Below, one piece after another: positions 33,065 through 40,485 of a stretch of DNA of 64,000 nt. The notes under the pieces were generated by a model. That model saw only the letters and a program-made list of their open reading frames with translations, was not told the DNA's origin and did not search any database. The stretch's first letter is position 1, and every line of letters starts with the position of its first letter. The stretch comes from an uncultured Oscillospiraceae bacterium (GTDB lineage: Bacteria; Bacillota; Clostridia; Oscillospirales; Acutalibacteraceae). The position numbers and the translations under genes are program-made. The stretch covers positions 91,211 to 155,210 of the forward strand of contig CAUDCW010000005.1 in NCBI GenBank assembly GCA_958448165.1. Direction: 5' to 3'.

Positions 33065-33842
33065 TGTCCAGCACCTCCTTCGTCAAGTTTCGATATGCGT
33101 CTGCAACCTTGCACTTGTTATCATAGGCAAAAATGCTTTTGCCCTCCATATTGGCTTCGGTCACTCGGACGGAAGCGGGGATAAAGGTATCAAACACATT
33201 GATTTTCATTCCAAAGGTTTCACGCATTGACTCAATAACCGATCTGTCGTTTACGGTTCGTGCGTCTACCATTGTAAAGAGGATACCGTCGATTTTAAGG
33301 TCGGGATTTATCCCTCGCTTAACCTGCGAATAGGTACGCAAGAGCAGGTCAAGACCTTTGGTAGATAATATCCTCGGTTGGCTTGGGACAATAATACTGT
33401 CTGCCGCAACAAAAGCATTGATTGGCAGAAGTCCGAGCGACGGAGTACAATCAATGAGAATATAGTCGTAGTTCTTTTTAATTTGATTTACATAGGTTCT
33501 CATAATGCACTCACGGCTCATCACCGTAAACAGATAGCTTTCGATACCGGACAGTTCCACATTACAGGGCATAAGGTCAATGCCTTCCGAACAGTGAATG
33601 ATACCGAAATCATCATCAAAAGATTTGTTGTCGATTACATTCCCCATAACTGTTGCAAGAGATATGTCCAGTTCATCTGGTCGCTTAATTCCGAGACTGA
33701 TCGAAAGTGAACCCTGCGGGTCAGCGTCGATAAGCAAAACCTTTTTGCCGGCGTTATGAAGCCCGACACCGAGATTCAATGCCGTAGTGGATTTACCAGT
33801 GCCTCCTTTTTGATTTTCAATTGCAATTACTTTGCAGTTCAT
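33018..33842 (-). CDS. parA: ParA-family partition ATPase
   Basis: 274 residues. Deviant Walker A NQKGGTGKSTTALNLG, IDADPQGSLS, and Walker B YDYILIDCTPSLGLLPINA are all present. Typical chromosome/plasmid ParA lacking an N-terminal HTH. Start ATG 33842 follows AAAGGAGCG. First gene of the long minus-strand operon leading into the pilus genes; a structured leader region lies upstream. Confidence 0.94.
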   Translation of the reverse strand: MNCKVIAIENQKGGTGKSTTALNLGVGLHNAGKKVLLIDADPQGSLSISLGIKRPDELDISLATVMGNVIDNKSFDDDFGIIHCSEGIDLMPCNVELSGIESYLFTVMSRECIMRTYVNQIKKNYDYILIDCTPSLGLLPINAFVAADSIIVPSQPRILSTKGLDLLLRTYSQVKRGINPDLKIDGILFTMVDARTVNDRSVIESMRETFGMKINVFDTFIPASVRVTEANMEGKSIFAYDNKCKVADAYRNLTKEVLDIAAREKARLRNDSSR

Positions 33843-34335
33843 CTAATAACGCTCCTTTCCTTTTTATTTGAATCTATAATGATCCACCTAAACATATAAA
33901 TCATTTTTATATGCTTAGGTCGTACATCCTATTTGTTCTCAACACCCCGGATGTAAAGGGAACAACACAGGCGGCTGTTGCAAGCAGCTCCATGGGAATC
34001 TCACCCTCGCGCCTTCTTTATGGCCCGACCGCGAATTACGGAAGTATCATTATCGCCTGCATCTGTCATTGCCGTCTTTATCTGCCGACAAATTAAAGAA
34101 GTGTAAGTTTTATCGCTCCCTCCCGTTACGGAAGATCGTGGCGCACTCACTTCACGGCTCGGATTTCTCCGATGCAGGTAACGTACCTGTGTGCTGTATA
34201 TTCAATTGTCAAGGTTCGTGAGGGTGAAGTATTTTGCCCTCACTTGGTAGGCAACGAAAACGAGCAAAAATTAACCCCCTTCCGAAAAATTCTTCAAAAA
34301 AATTACTGAGATCGCAGATTTGCAAATCTACTAGG
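33843..34335 (-). ncRNA. Gene-free, structured leader upstream of parA (candidate RNA or origin)
   Basis: About 490 bases with no believable gene. Reading the minus strand, several hairpins appear: TCGGAGAAATCCGA (GAAA tetraloop), CTTCCGTAACGGGAG, GCTGCTTGCAACAGC and the inverted repeat CCTAAGCATATAAA / TTTATATGTTTAGG next to parA (33886-33919). A short plus-strand reading frame (33911-34096) looks accidental. The GNRA loop argues for RNA structure on the minus strand, thus a long parA leader; origin or parS function is equally possible. Confidence 0.45.
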
Positions 34336-34350
34336 TGGCCTGAGATAATA

Positions 34351-34370
34351 AAAAAAGCACCCTTGACGGG
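34351..34370 (-). terminator. Minus-strand terminator hairpin
   Basis: AGCACCC and GGGTGCT around a 4-6 base loop; on the minus strand it is followed by TTTTTTTATT. No minus-strand gene ends just before it, so it may end a short RNA or insulate the parA leader from right-hand transcription. Confidence 0.6.
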
Positions 34371-34400
34371 TGCTAATATGCAAAATGGAGGTTATATATA

Positions 34401-35105
34401 TTGATTTACTACACAGGAGATATTCATGGTTCGCCAGCCAACATAGTGAATTTCTGCAAAAAAAACGAACTCGGGAAAAACAATACTATTGTCATACTTG
34501 GTGATGTAGGTGCAAACTATTTTTGTGATAAAAGGGACAACTATATTAAGGAGACTCTTTCAAAGTTGTTGCCAACGATATTTTGTATTCACGGAAATCA
34601 CGAAGCACGCCCGGCAATTATTTCTTCTTATATTGCAAAAGAATGGAATGGCGGAAGCGTGTGGTATGAGGAAAAATACCCAAATGTGTTATTCGCAAAA
34701 GATGGAGATATATATGAAATTGAAAGTATAAAGCATCTTGTAATCGGCGGAGCTTACAGCGTGGACAAGTTCTATCGCCTGTCACGAGGATACAACTGGT
34801 GGAAGGATGAGCAACCATCTGAGGAAATCAAAAGGTATGTTGAGTCTCAGATAGAGACAAAGACATTTGATATAGTTCTTTCACATACTTGTCCGTTCAA
34901 ATATGAGCCAGTCGAGATGTTCCTTCCCGAAATAGATCAAAACTCGGTAGATACAAGTACCGAGAAATGGCTTGATAAAATCGAAGACGCTATCGACTAC
35001 AAGGCTTGGTTTTGCGGACATTGGCACATAAACAAGAGGATAAATAAAATGCACTTTCTGTTTCACGGCTTCGAGTCATCAGCGCAATTCAAGGGTGGTG
35101 AGTAA
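34401..35105 (+). CDS. Metallophosphoesterase (calcineurin-like)
   Basis: 234 residues from TTG 34401 with GGAGG 9 bases upstream. Metal-binding motifs in order: TGDIHGSP, ILGDVGANY, CIHGNHEA, VLSHTCPF, FCGHWHIN; all expected His/Asp/Asn are there. Similar to serine/threonine-type phosphoesterases of phages and mobile elements; substrate unknown. Plus strand, unlike the rest of the element, and followed after 6 bases by an unknown gene, so both form a small cargo operon. Confidence 0.87.
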   Translation: MIYYTGDIHGSPANIVNFCKKNELGKNNTIVILGDVGANYFCDKRDNYIKETLSKLLPTIFCIHGNHEARPAIISSYIAKEWNGGSVWYEEKYPNVLFAKDGDIYEIESIKHLVIGGAYSVDKFYRLSRGYNWWKDEQPSEEIKRYVESQIETKTFDIVLSHTCPFKYEPVEMFLPEIDQNSVDTSTEKWLDKIEDAIDYKAWFCGHWHINKRINKMHFLFHGFESSAQFKGGE

Positions 35106-35111
35106 AGTCGA

Positions 35112-35798
35112 ATGAAAAATGCACTTCAATTAACCGACCAATTAAAAGACAATAATAACGGAACTGCTCCTGAAACTATCTATCGTCTTCTGCTAGATGA
35201 CTATTCCACCGCTTCATTTGTAAGTGGTGTAAAAACCTACTTTGGTACCTTAAGAGATATTGATGGGTTGTTCGGGTATTTGCGTTCCGATAAGAACCTT
35301 GCTGAAGATTATGAAAGTGTCCTGAAAGCATACTGTAAATCTCTCAGCGTAGAAAACCGCATTGCAAAAAATGTGACACATCACGATGTGCCATTTCTTG
35401 CTCAAGCAAAGGTGTTAAAAAACGAAGTTGCTTCACTGACTAATTATGAGTGGGAACATCGTAACACTTGGAGATGGCCGTACATCATGCGATGCGATGA
35501 AGCCAATACTATTCACTTATGGCTTTCCTGTCAGGGAAAATACTATCGCTGTATTAGGGCGAACTTTACAAATCTGCAATACCGGACAGAATCTGACGAG
35601 TACAGACAACTCGGTGATATGTTTTGGGGATACCCCGGACAGATCATTGTCAAAAACGGGAATATAGAAAACCGTCTGTTTGTAATTGAAAAGCAGTTCA
35701 CGAGCAAGACGGAGGCTCTTACAGACTACATTAGCTTTTCCGTGAAAGCCGATCCGATATTCAACAGTGTGCTTGAGGATATTTTCGGCAACGGATAA
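35112..35798 (+). CDS. Hypothetical protein in cargo operon with the phosphoesterase
   Basis: 228 residues, soluble, helical first half (SGVKTYFGTLRDIDGLFGYL), beta-rich second half with many Trp/Tyr (NTWRWPYIMR, IHLWLSCQGKYYRC). No motif recognised. It lies 6 bases after the phosphoesterase and is probably co-translated. A joint function in RNA or nucleotide metabolism is only a guess. Confidence 0.65.
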   Translation: MKNALQLTDQLKDNNNGTAPETIYRLLLDDYSTASFVSGVKTYFGTLRDIDGLFGYLRSDKNLAEDYESVLKAYCKSLSVENRIAKNVTHHDVPFLAQAKVLKNEVASLTNYEWEHRNTWRWPYIMRCDEANTIHLWLSCQGKYYRCIRANFTNLQYRTESDEYRQLGDMFWGYPGQIIVKNGNIENRLFVIEKQFTSKTEALTDYISFSVKADPIFNSVLEDIFGNG

Positions 35799-35847
35799 AT
35801 ACAGGCAGTTGATGTAACAAATCGTTTTATAAAGGAGGCAGATTTGC

Positions 35848-36081
35848 TTGCATTACGCAAACAACGAGAGAATAGAGATAATATATCGAACTATGTTTTC
35901 AGAGTATCCTGATATGGTAAATGTAAAGCAACTAAGACAGATGCTTGGAATAAGTCGCGCTGTTGCTTATGATCTTCTCTCTAAAAAACTGATAAAAGGA
36001 ATAAAGGTTGCTAACGCATATAAAATCCCAAAAATCAGTATAATTGACTTCATCTTTGAAGGTAGCGGAATAGAAAAATAG
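35848..36081 (+). CDS. Excisionase-like small HTH protein, right-end copy
   Basis: 77 residues from TTG 35848 with AAAGGAGG upstream. Strongly similar to the left-end protein at 14066-14290: both have EYPDxVN, LRQMLGISRAVAYDLLSKK-type HTH and a wing with IPKISIIDFI. Probably an excision or control factor. Faces a convergent gene across a shared terminator. Confidence 0.75.
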   Translation: MHYANNERIEIIYRTMFSEYPDMVNVKQLRQMLGISRAVAYDLLSKKLIKGIKVANAYKIPKISIIDFIFEGSGIEK

Positions 36082-36113
36082 GCTTTGGACAAGAACGTAA
36101 CTCATTATAATTA

Positions 36114-36148
36114 AAGGAAGAGCTATCCCATCAGGAGAGCTCTTCCTT
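36114..36148. terminator. Bidirectional terminator
   Basis: AAGGAAGAGCT (36114-36124) pairs perfectly with AGCTCTTCCTT (36138-36148), between two convergent genes. Confidence 0.75.
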
Positions 36149-36151
36149 ATT

Positions 36152-36745
36152 TCATTTAGACGAACTTTGAATAGTAGAATACTTCCAGCATCGGTAGTTC
36201 TCAATAACGCGGATATGCCACTCGCTTTTTCGGCAAATCTTCCTAAATTGAAGTGAACAGAAAAAGTCAATAAGATATACCTTGGGAATCAGATTTCTCG
36301 ATCCGACCACAAAGTGCTTCAGCTTTCCATTGCTGCACCATCGATTAACCACTGACAGTGAGTATCCAGTGATCTCGCTGATTTTCTTGGCTTCCAGCAC
36401 ATCTGGATATTCTCCGAGAAGATACTGATAATATTCGTGCAGATCCTCGTCATCGAGTTTTACTATTGATGAATACTGTCGCCGAATCTTTGTTCCGGTA
36501 CTTCCGTACCATCCATCGGGAACAGCATAAAACTCAGGATTTTTCTCTAGATCTTCTATGAAAGCAATTAAGTCTTCCTTCCTAATCTTATAACAGCGAG
36601 TCTTCTTGCCAGAATAGACGCAAGGCAACTTTCCGCTTTTCAGGTAGTACAGTGCAGTACGTTTACTACAATGGCAAATCAAACGAACCTGTTCCTTTGT
36701 AATAATATCCGGTACTGCCGCCCAGTTTATGTCGGTAATTTTCAT
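36152..36745 (-). CDS. Double HTH excisionase-type regulator at element right end
   Basis: 197 residues from ATG 36745 (GAGGTG upstream). Two winged-HTH units: about 15-65 (ITKEQVRLICHCSKRTALYY ... GKKTRCYKIRKEDL) and about 115-165 (EYPDVLEAKKISEITGYSLS ... GSRNLIPKVYLIDF). The second unit resembles the two small Xis-like proteins of the element. It lies next to the right arm repeats, so it may bind the right end and direct excision or repress. Confidence 0.7.
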   Translation of the reverse strand: MKITDINWAAVPDIITKEQVRLICHCSKRTALYYLKSGKLPCVYSGKKTRCYKIRKEDLIAFIEDLEKNPEFYAVPDGWYGSTGTKIRRQYSSIVKLDDEDLHEYYQYLLGEYPDVLEAKKISEITGYSLSVVNRWCSNGKLKHFVVGSRNLIPKVYLIDFFCSLQFRKICRKSEWHIRVIENYRCWKYSTIQSSSK

Positions 36746-36797
36746 AGCATACACCTCAGTATAATTTCGGTAGGAGATTGCCTGTGTATGCCGTATT

Positions 36798-36877
36798 GTT
36801 CTAATATCGTTCTAACATTTCTAACAAATTTCTAACATATGTGCCGAAAGTGGCGTATTTTCGCCATTTATTAGAAC
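36798..36877 (+). repeat. Integrase arm-type repeats, right end
   Basis: GTTCTAATA (36798-36806), GTTCTAACA (36809-36817), TTTCTAACA (36818-36826), TTTCTAACA (36829-36837) and inverted TATTAGAAC (36869-36877). Same 9-mer as at the left end. Spacings are mostly 9-11 bases, about one helical turn. Confidence 0.65.
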
Positions 36878-37002
36878 CCATTGAAAAATCAGCATTTTTT
36901 AAAGCTGAACGCCAAAAAGCCTTGATGTGACTGGTTTTTTTACGGGGACAAGACGACCTGAAAGTTACAGAAAAAACCGATAAAGTTATGTTGGTTGAAA
37001 AG

Positions 37003-37065
37003 ACTCGAAATGCGGTAGGTCGGGAATTCCCCGGCGCAAGAGTTCAAATCTCTTCATCTCCGCCA
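37003..37065 (+). pseudogene. 3' half of host tRNA-Ser(CGA) with attR core
   Basis: ACTCGAAAT (37003-37011, attR core) leads into TGCGG, a type II variable arm, T arm AAGAGTTCAAATCTCTT, acceptor CATCTCC and CCA. It completes the 5' half at 12312-12351 exactly. No acceptor 5' strand exists here, so alone it cannot make a tRNA. Confidence 0.93.
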
Positions 37066-37068
37066 AAG

Positions 37069-37111
37069 AATAACCGTCATTCTGATACAAAGGAATGACG
37101 GTTATTTTATA
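37069..37111 (+). terminator. Terminator of the host tRNA-Ser(CGA) gene
   Basis: AATAACCGTCATTC and GGAATGACGGTTATT form a strong stem, then TTTATAG. It would have ended transcription of the uninterrupted tRNA. Confidence 0.75.
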
Positions 37112-37321
37112 GCTTAAATAGTATTTTATAAACTTTCGAGCGAGATAATCTCAGAATTCTTCGGCTATTGCAATTTCAAATCGTTGAAAGATTGGGAATC
37201 GTTAATTTTTTAACATAATCGTTGCATTATTGAGGCAATCGTTGACTTATTCCGGTTTTTTGAGTATAATCAGCTCACATTCTTGCTTAATTGTAATGAG
37301 CTATATAATGAGGTAACTGAT

Positions 37322-37789
37322 ATGAAAAAACTCGGACTGCTTTTATTTATACTTTCGTTATTGCTTGGCATATGCGGATGCTCCTATCAAGACCCGGTAA
37401 TTGACTCTCTGCCCGAATATAATAGCAAGGTTTTTTACTCTGCCGGCGAAATTCAAGATTTTACAGATTACGCTAAATATTGCTATGAGTCCATTACCGT
37501 TCAAAACCTTGATACTTCAAGATACTTCTCTGCAGCAACTGCAGAAGATGTTGAAGAAATTTTGTTGTATATTGAGGATTTTGAGGGTTGGGTTGAAACG
37601 ATAGGTAAAGAACTCAAGGATGGTTACGACTTTGATAAAAGCATTGTGTCCGAGGGAGATTTCTTTTATATTAATACAAAATACGGAGAGCCGATTGGTC
37701 AAGGAACATACGGCAAGTTCGACGATTATTCTGTTTACTATTTTGATATCGATGCGCAGATTCTTTACTATTTCCATAACAATATTTAA
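37322..37789 (+). CDS. Small lipoprotein of unknown function
   Basis: 155 residues from ATG 37322 (GAGGTAACT upstream). Signal peptide MKKLGLLLFILSLLL ends in the lipobox LGICGC, so it should be anchored to the outer face of the membrane. The rest is acidic and beta/helix mixed, without known motifs. The stop codon lies inside the left arm of a MITE-like palindrome, so its last residues may have been changed by that insertion. Confidence 0.8.
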   Translation: MKKLGLLLFILSLLLGICGCSYQDPVIDSLPEYNSKVFYSAGEIQDFTDYAKYCYESITVQNLDTSRYFSAATAEDVEEILLYIEDFEGWVETIGKELKDGYDFDKSIVSEGDFFYINTKYGEPIGQGTYGKFDDYSVYYFDIDAQILYYFHNNI

Positions 37790-37897
37790 GGAAACACTGA
37801 TTAAATCGTTTATGCATATTGCGCTGTCAGATTTTTTGTCAGTCTGACGGAAAATCTGCACACAGCTTTCAACGTGATTTATTCAGTGTTTCCTTAA
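37786..37897. mobile_element. MITE-like 112-bp palindromic element
   Basis: The ends TTAAGGAAACACTGA and TCAGTGTTTCCTTAA are perfect inverted copies, and inner segments also pair (TCAGATTTTTTGTCAG against CTGACGGAAAATCTG). No coding capacity. It overlaps the stop of the lipoprotein gene and abuts a truncated gene. Could alternatively act as a long terminator. Confidence 0.6.
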
Positions 37898-37919
37898 TTT
37901 TGCCCCCTAAAATTACTGT

Positions 37920-38357
37920 TCAACTTCTAACTACATCAGAACCATAAACTGTGTGCCGGACAGCATCCGGAAATAGCTCCGTTTTTCTCCGCTTAGATTT
38001 ATGAAATTTTTCCGTCTTATTTGCCACATTAAAAATATTCGTTTCAAAAACAGTTATCGGTATATGCAAAAGCTCTGCATTGTTTTCAATTTTCTGTCGG
38101 TTGATATGGTTATATCCGGGATCCATTACAAGATAAACAACTTCAAACGAGACTTCACTGTATTTATGAAGCTCCTGCATAAGCTTAGCCATAAGCATTG
38201 AGTCCTTACCACCTGAGATGCATACTGCAATTTTATCTCCCCGCTGAATCAACTCATAGTTTTTCACCGCAATAATAAAAGGATTCCATATTTCTTTTCT
38301 GTATTTTTTTATAATACTTCTTTCAACCTGTTCATATTTTTCAAGTTCTCTGCTCAC
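37920..38357 (-). pseudogene. Truncated TtcA-like PP-loop ATPase
   Basis: 145 residues from GTG 38357. The PP-loop CISGGKDSMLMAKL and the family-like region VVYLVMDPGYNHINRQKIE and NIFNVANKTEK are present. Relatives continue with a CxxC iron-sulfur segment and 100 or more further residues; here the sequence turns into HKSKRRKTELFPDA and stops beside the MITE-like element. Catalytic thiolation or similar activity is therefore unlikely. Confidence 0.65.
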
Positions 38358-38572
38358 CTTGTCAACTCCCCATCACAGTCTTCAATTATATTTAAAAATT
38401 CATCAATCTTGAATTTTAGGATAACTAAAGCTTACAATACCGCAAGACTGATTAGAATCTATTTATACTGCTTGTTTTGCAGGTATTTTATTATTCGCAA
38501 CATAAAATGTCAACAACCACAGCCGTGCAGGCGTTTCTAAACTGCAAACCGGGATTAATTATTCCAAAAAAA

Positions 38573-38610
38573 CCGATTGACTTTCATTAAGAAAACCAAT
38601 CGGATTTTTA
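38573..38610. terminator. Terminator downstream of hcp
   Basis: CCGATTG (38573-38579) pairs with CAATCGG (38597-38603); T-runs lie on both sides, so it works for hcp on the minus strand. The rest of 38358-38572 shows no gene. Confidence 0.6.
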
Positions 38611-38648
38611 TTGTTTTTATTTATTTTTTATTTAATTAATCAGATGCA

Positions 38649-40214
38649 TTATTTATTCATAATCCTATCATAATCTTCCTGCGGTTTATCAATAGAAGTG
38701 AGATTAAACTTTTCAATCAAAATATCAAGTACGCCTTTTGAAACAAATGCCGGGAGAGTAGGTCCGAGATAGATATTTTTTATTCCAAGATATAAAAGCG
38801 TCAACAAGATACAAACCGCTTTCTGTTCGTACCACGAAAGAACAAGTGTAAGCGGCAGGTCGTTAACTGTACAGTAAAAAGCCTCTGCAAGAGCCAGTGC
38901 GATTTTTATTGCACTGTATGAGTCATTGCACTGTCCGCAGTCAAGTATTCTCGGAATACCCTCGATGTCGCCCAAATCCAAATCGTTAATGCGATATTTA
39001 CCACAGGCAAGAGTTAAGATAATCGTATCGGGCGGAGTAAGCTTTGCAAAGTCGGTGTAATAGCTTCTGCTGTAAGACGCACCGTCACAGCCGCCGATGA
39101 GGAAGAAATGCTTGATTTTCCCCTGCTTTACAAGGTCAACTATTTTATCGGCATTGGAAAGCACCGCATTGTGAGCAAAGCCTGTTGTTACAGTATTGCC
39201 GCCGTTCATTCCCCTCATTTCTTTGCCCTCGTCATAACCGCCGCACTCAATCGCTTTTTGGATAACGGGAGTAAAGTCCTTATCCTCGCCGATATGAACC
39301 ATTTCGGGAAAGGATACAACCGAAGTTGTGAAAACTCTGTCACTATAGCTTTCTCTTACCGGCATCAGACAGTTTGTGGTGAACAAAATCGGTGCAGGAA
39401 TGTTGTGGAATTCCGACTGCTGATTTTGCCAGCCCGTACCGAAATTACCCTTTAGATGCGGATATTTTTTCAGCTCGGGATAGCCGTGAGCAGGCAGCAT
39501 TTCGCTGTGGGTGTAAATATTTATTCCCTTACCCTCAGTCTGTTCAAGCAACAGCTTTAAATCGTGCAAATCGTGACCGCTTACAACAATAAACGGTCCT
39601 TTCTCAATGGTAAGAGAAACCTCTGTCGGCACGGGATTTCCATAAGCTTCTGTATTTGCCTCGTCAAGCAAAGCCATACATTTTAAATTAACCTCGCCTG
39701 TTTTTAAAACAAGCTCAAGCAATTCAGCCGGACTTTTCTTTTCTCCCAGAGCGTACAGTGCCTCATAGAAAAAGCCGCTCACCTCACTGTCGGTTTTGCC
39801 GAGAATAAGTGAATGATAAGCATAAGCCGCCATTCCTTTTATTCCGAACAGTATAAGTGATTTCAAGGAACGGATATCTTCGTGGTCATCCCAGATATTT
39901 TCCATTTCATAATCTTCAAATTTATCGCTGTTGATTCTGCCCTTTTCTGTTTCAATTTCGGTTTTTATCTGCTTGATAGTCACATTGTTGAAATTAACAT
40001 TTGTGAGCGTTGTAAAAAGCCCTTTCATCACAAGCTCATCCGTATGAGCTGTAGGCTTGCCGCATTTTGCCGACCTTGCAAGTCCGATAAGTGCCCCGAC
40101 AAGCTCGTCCTGATAATTTGCAGTATCGGATTTTTTACCGCAGACTCCTGCCTTACCCTCGCAGGCTTTATTGTGAGCAGTCTGCTGACACTGAAAACAA
40201 AACATATCCTTCAT
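38649..40214 (-). CDS. hcp: Hybrid cluster protein (hydroxylamine/NO reductase)
   Basis: 521 residues, usual class length. The N-terminal cysteines MFCFQCQQTAHNKACEGKAG give the cubane cluster, and the hybrid-cluster ligands are in FFLIGGCDGA, ILTLACGKYRI and LDCGQCNDSYSA with the final Glu near SWYEQKA. Hcp reduces nitric oxide (and hydroxylamine) in the cytoplasm of anaerobes. It is last in an operon with a ferredoxin and an Fe-S protein, divergent from a Crp/Fnr regulator. Confidence 0.96.
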   Translation of the reverse strand: MKDMFCFQCQQTAHNKACEGKAGVCGKKSDTANYQDELVGALIGLARSAKCGKPTAHTDELVMKGLFTTLTNVNFNNVTIKQIKTEIETEKGRINSDKFEDYEMENIWDDHEDIRSLKSLILFGIKGMAAYAYHSLILGKTDSEVSGFFYEALYALGEKKSPAELLELVLKTGEVNLKCMALLDEANTEAYGNPVPTEVSLTIEKGPFIVVSGHDLHDLKLLLEQTEGKGINIYTHSEMLPAHGYPELKKYPHLKGNFGTGWQNQQSEFHNIPAPILFTTNCLMPVRESYSDRVFTTSVVSFPEMVHIGEDKDFTPVIQKAIECGGYDEGKEMRGMNGGNTVTTGFAHNAVLSNADKIVDLVKQGKIKHFFLIGGCDGASYSRSYYTDFAKLTPPDTIILTLACGKYRINDLDLGDIEGIPRILDCGQCNDSYSAIKIALALAEAFYCTVNDLPLTLVLSWYEQKAVCILLTLLYLGIKNIYLGPTLPAFVSKGVLDILIEKFNLTSIDKPQEDYDRIMNK

Positions 40215-40244
40215 TTGCTACCTCCAAATTGCAAAACAATACGA

Positions 40245-40430
40245 TTAAACTTCCACTTCAATGGCATCTACCGGGCAGCTGTCAGCCGCCTCCTGTACTA
40301 ATTGCTCTTGTTCTTCAGAAATATCAAGGCTTGCTGTGGCAACTCCTTCATCTGTCATAGTAAACACCTCAGGGCAAATACTGTTGCACAACCCACATCC
40401 AATGCAATTTTCATTTACTCCGGTATTCAT
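40245..40430 (-). CDS. Small single-cluster ferredoxin
   Basis: 61 residues from ATG 40430 (AAGGTG upstream). CIGCGLCNSICP in the N-terminal half and CPVDAIEVEV at the end place four Cys for one [4Fe-4S]. Short acidic loop EEQEQLVQEAADS. Probably passes electrons to Hcp, whose gene follows after 30 bases. Confidence 0.9.
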   Translation of the reverse strand: MNTGVNENCIGCGLCNSICPEVFTMTDEGVATASLDISEEQEQLVQEAADSCPVDAIEVEV

Positions 40431-40485
40431 AAATACACCTTCTTTCACCTAAGTCACCACCGCACAATTATAATGTGGTATTGCC

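Larger units (their letters stand above)
12351..37010. mobile_element. Integrated mobile element in tRNA-Ser(CGA), carrying relaxase and Tad-type pilus genes
   Basis: The ends are defined by the broken tRNA and the 9-bp core. The contents are a tyrosine integrase, excisionase-like HTH proteins at both ends, relaxase and MobC, primase, ParA/ParB, SpoVG, a Tad/Flp-type pilus operon and two cargo zones. About 24.66 kb. It has the marker genes of clostridial integrative elements, but no VirB4-, VirD4/TcpA- or VirB6-like gene was recognised, so it may be mobilizable rather than self-transmissible, or may use another export route. A deletion scar near 24.93 kb and a truncated ardC-like gene at 19.6 kb show internal decay. 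Confidence 0.9.

Noticed and set aside
33911..34096. Plus-strand 61-residue reading frame in the parA leader
   Set aside because: No ribosome site and no protein-like character; the DNA is full of hairpins readable from the other strand.
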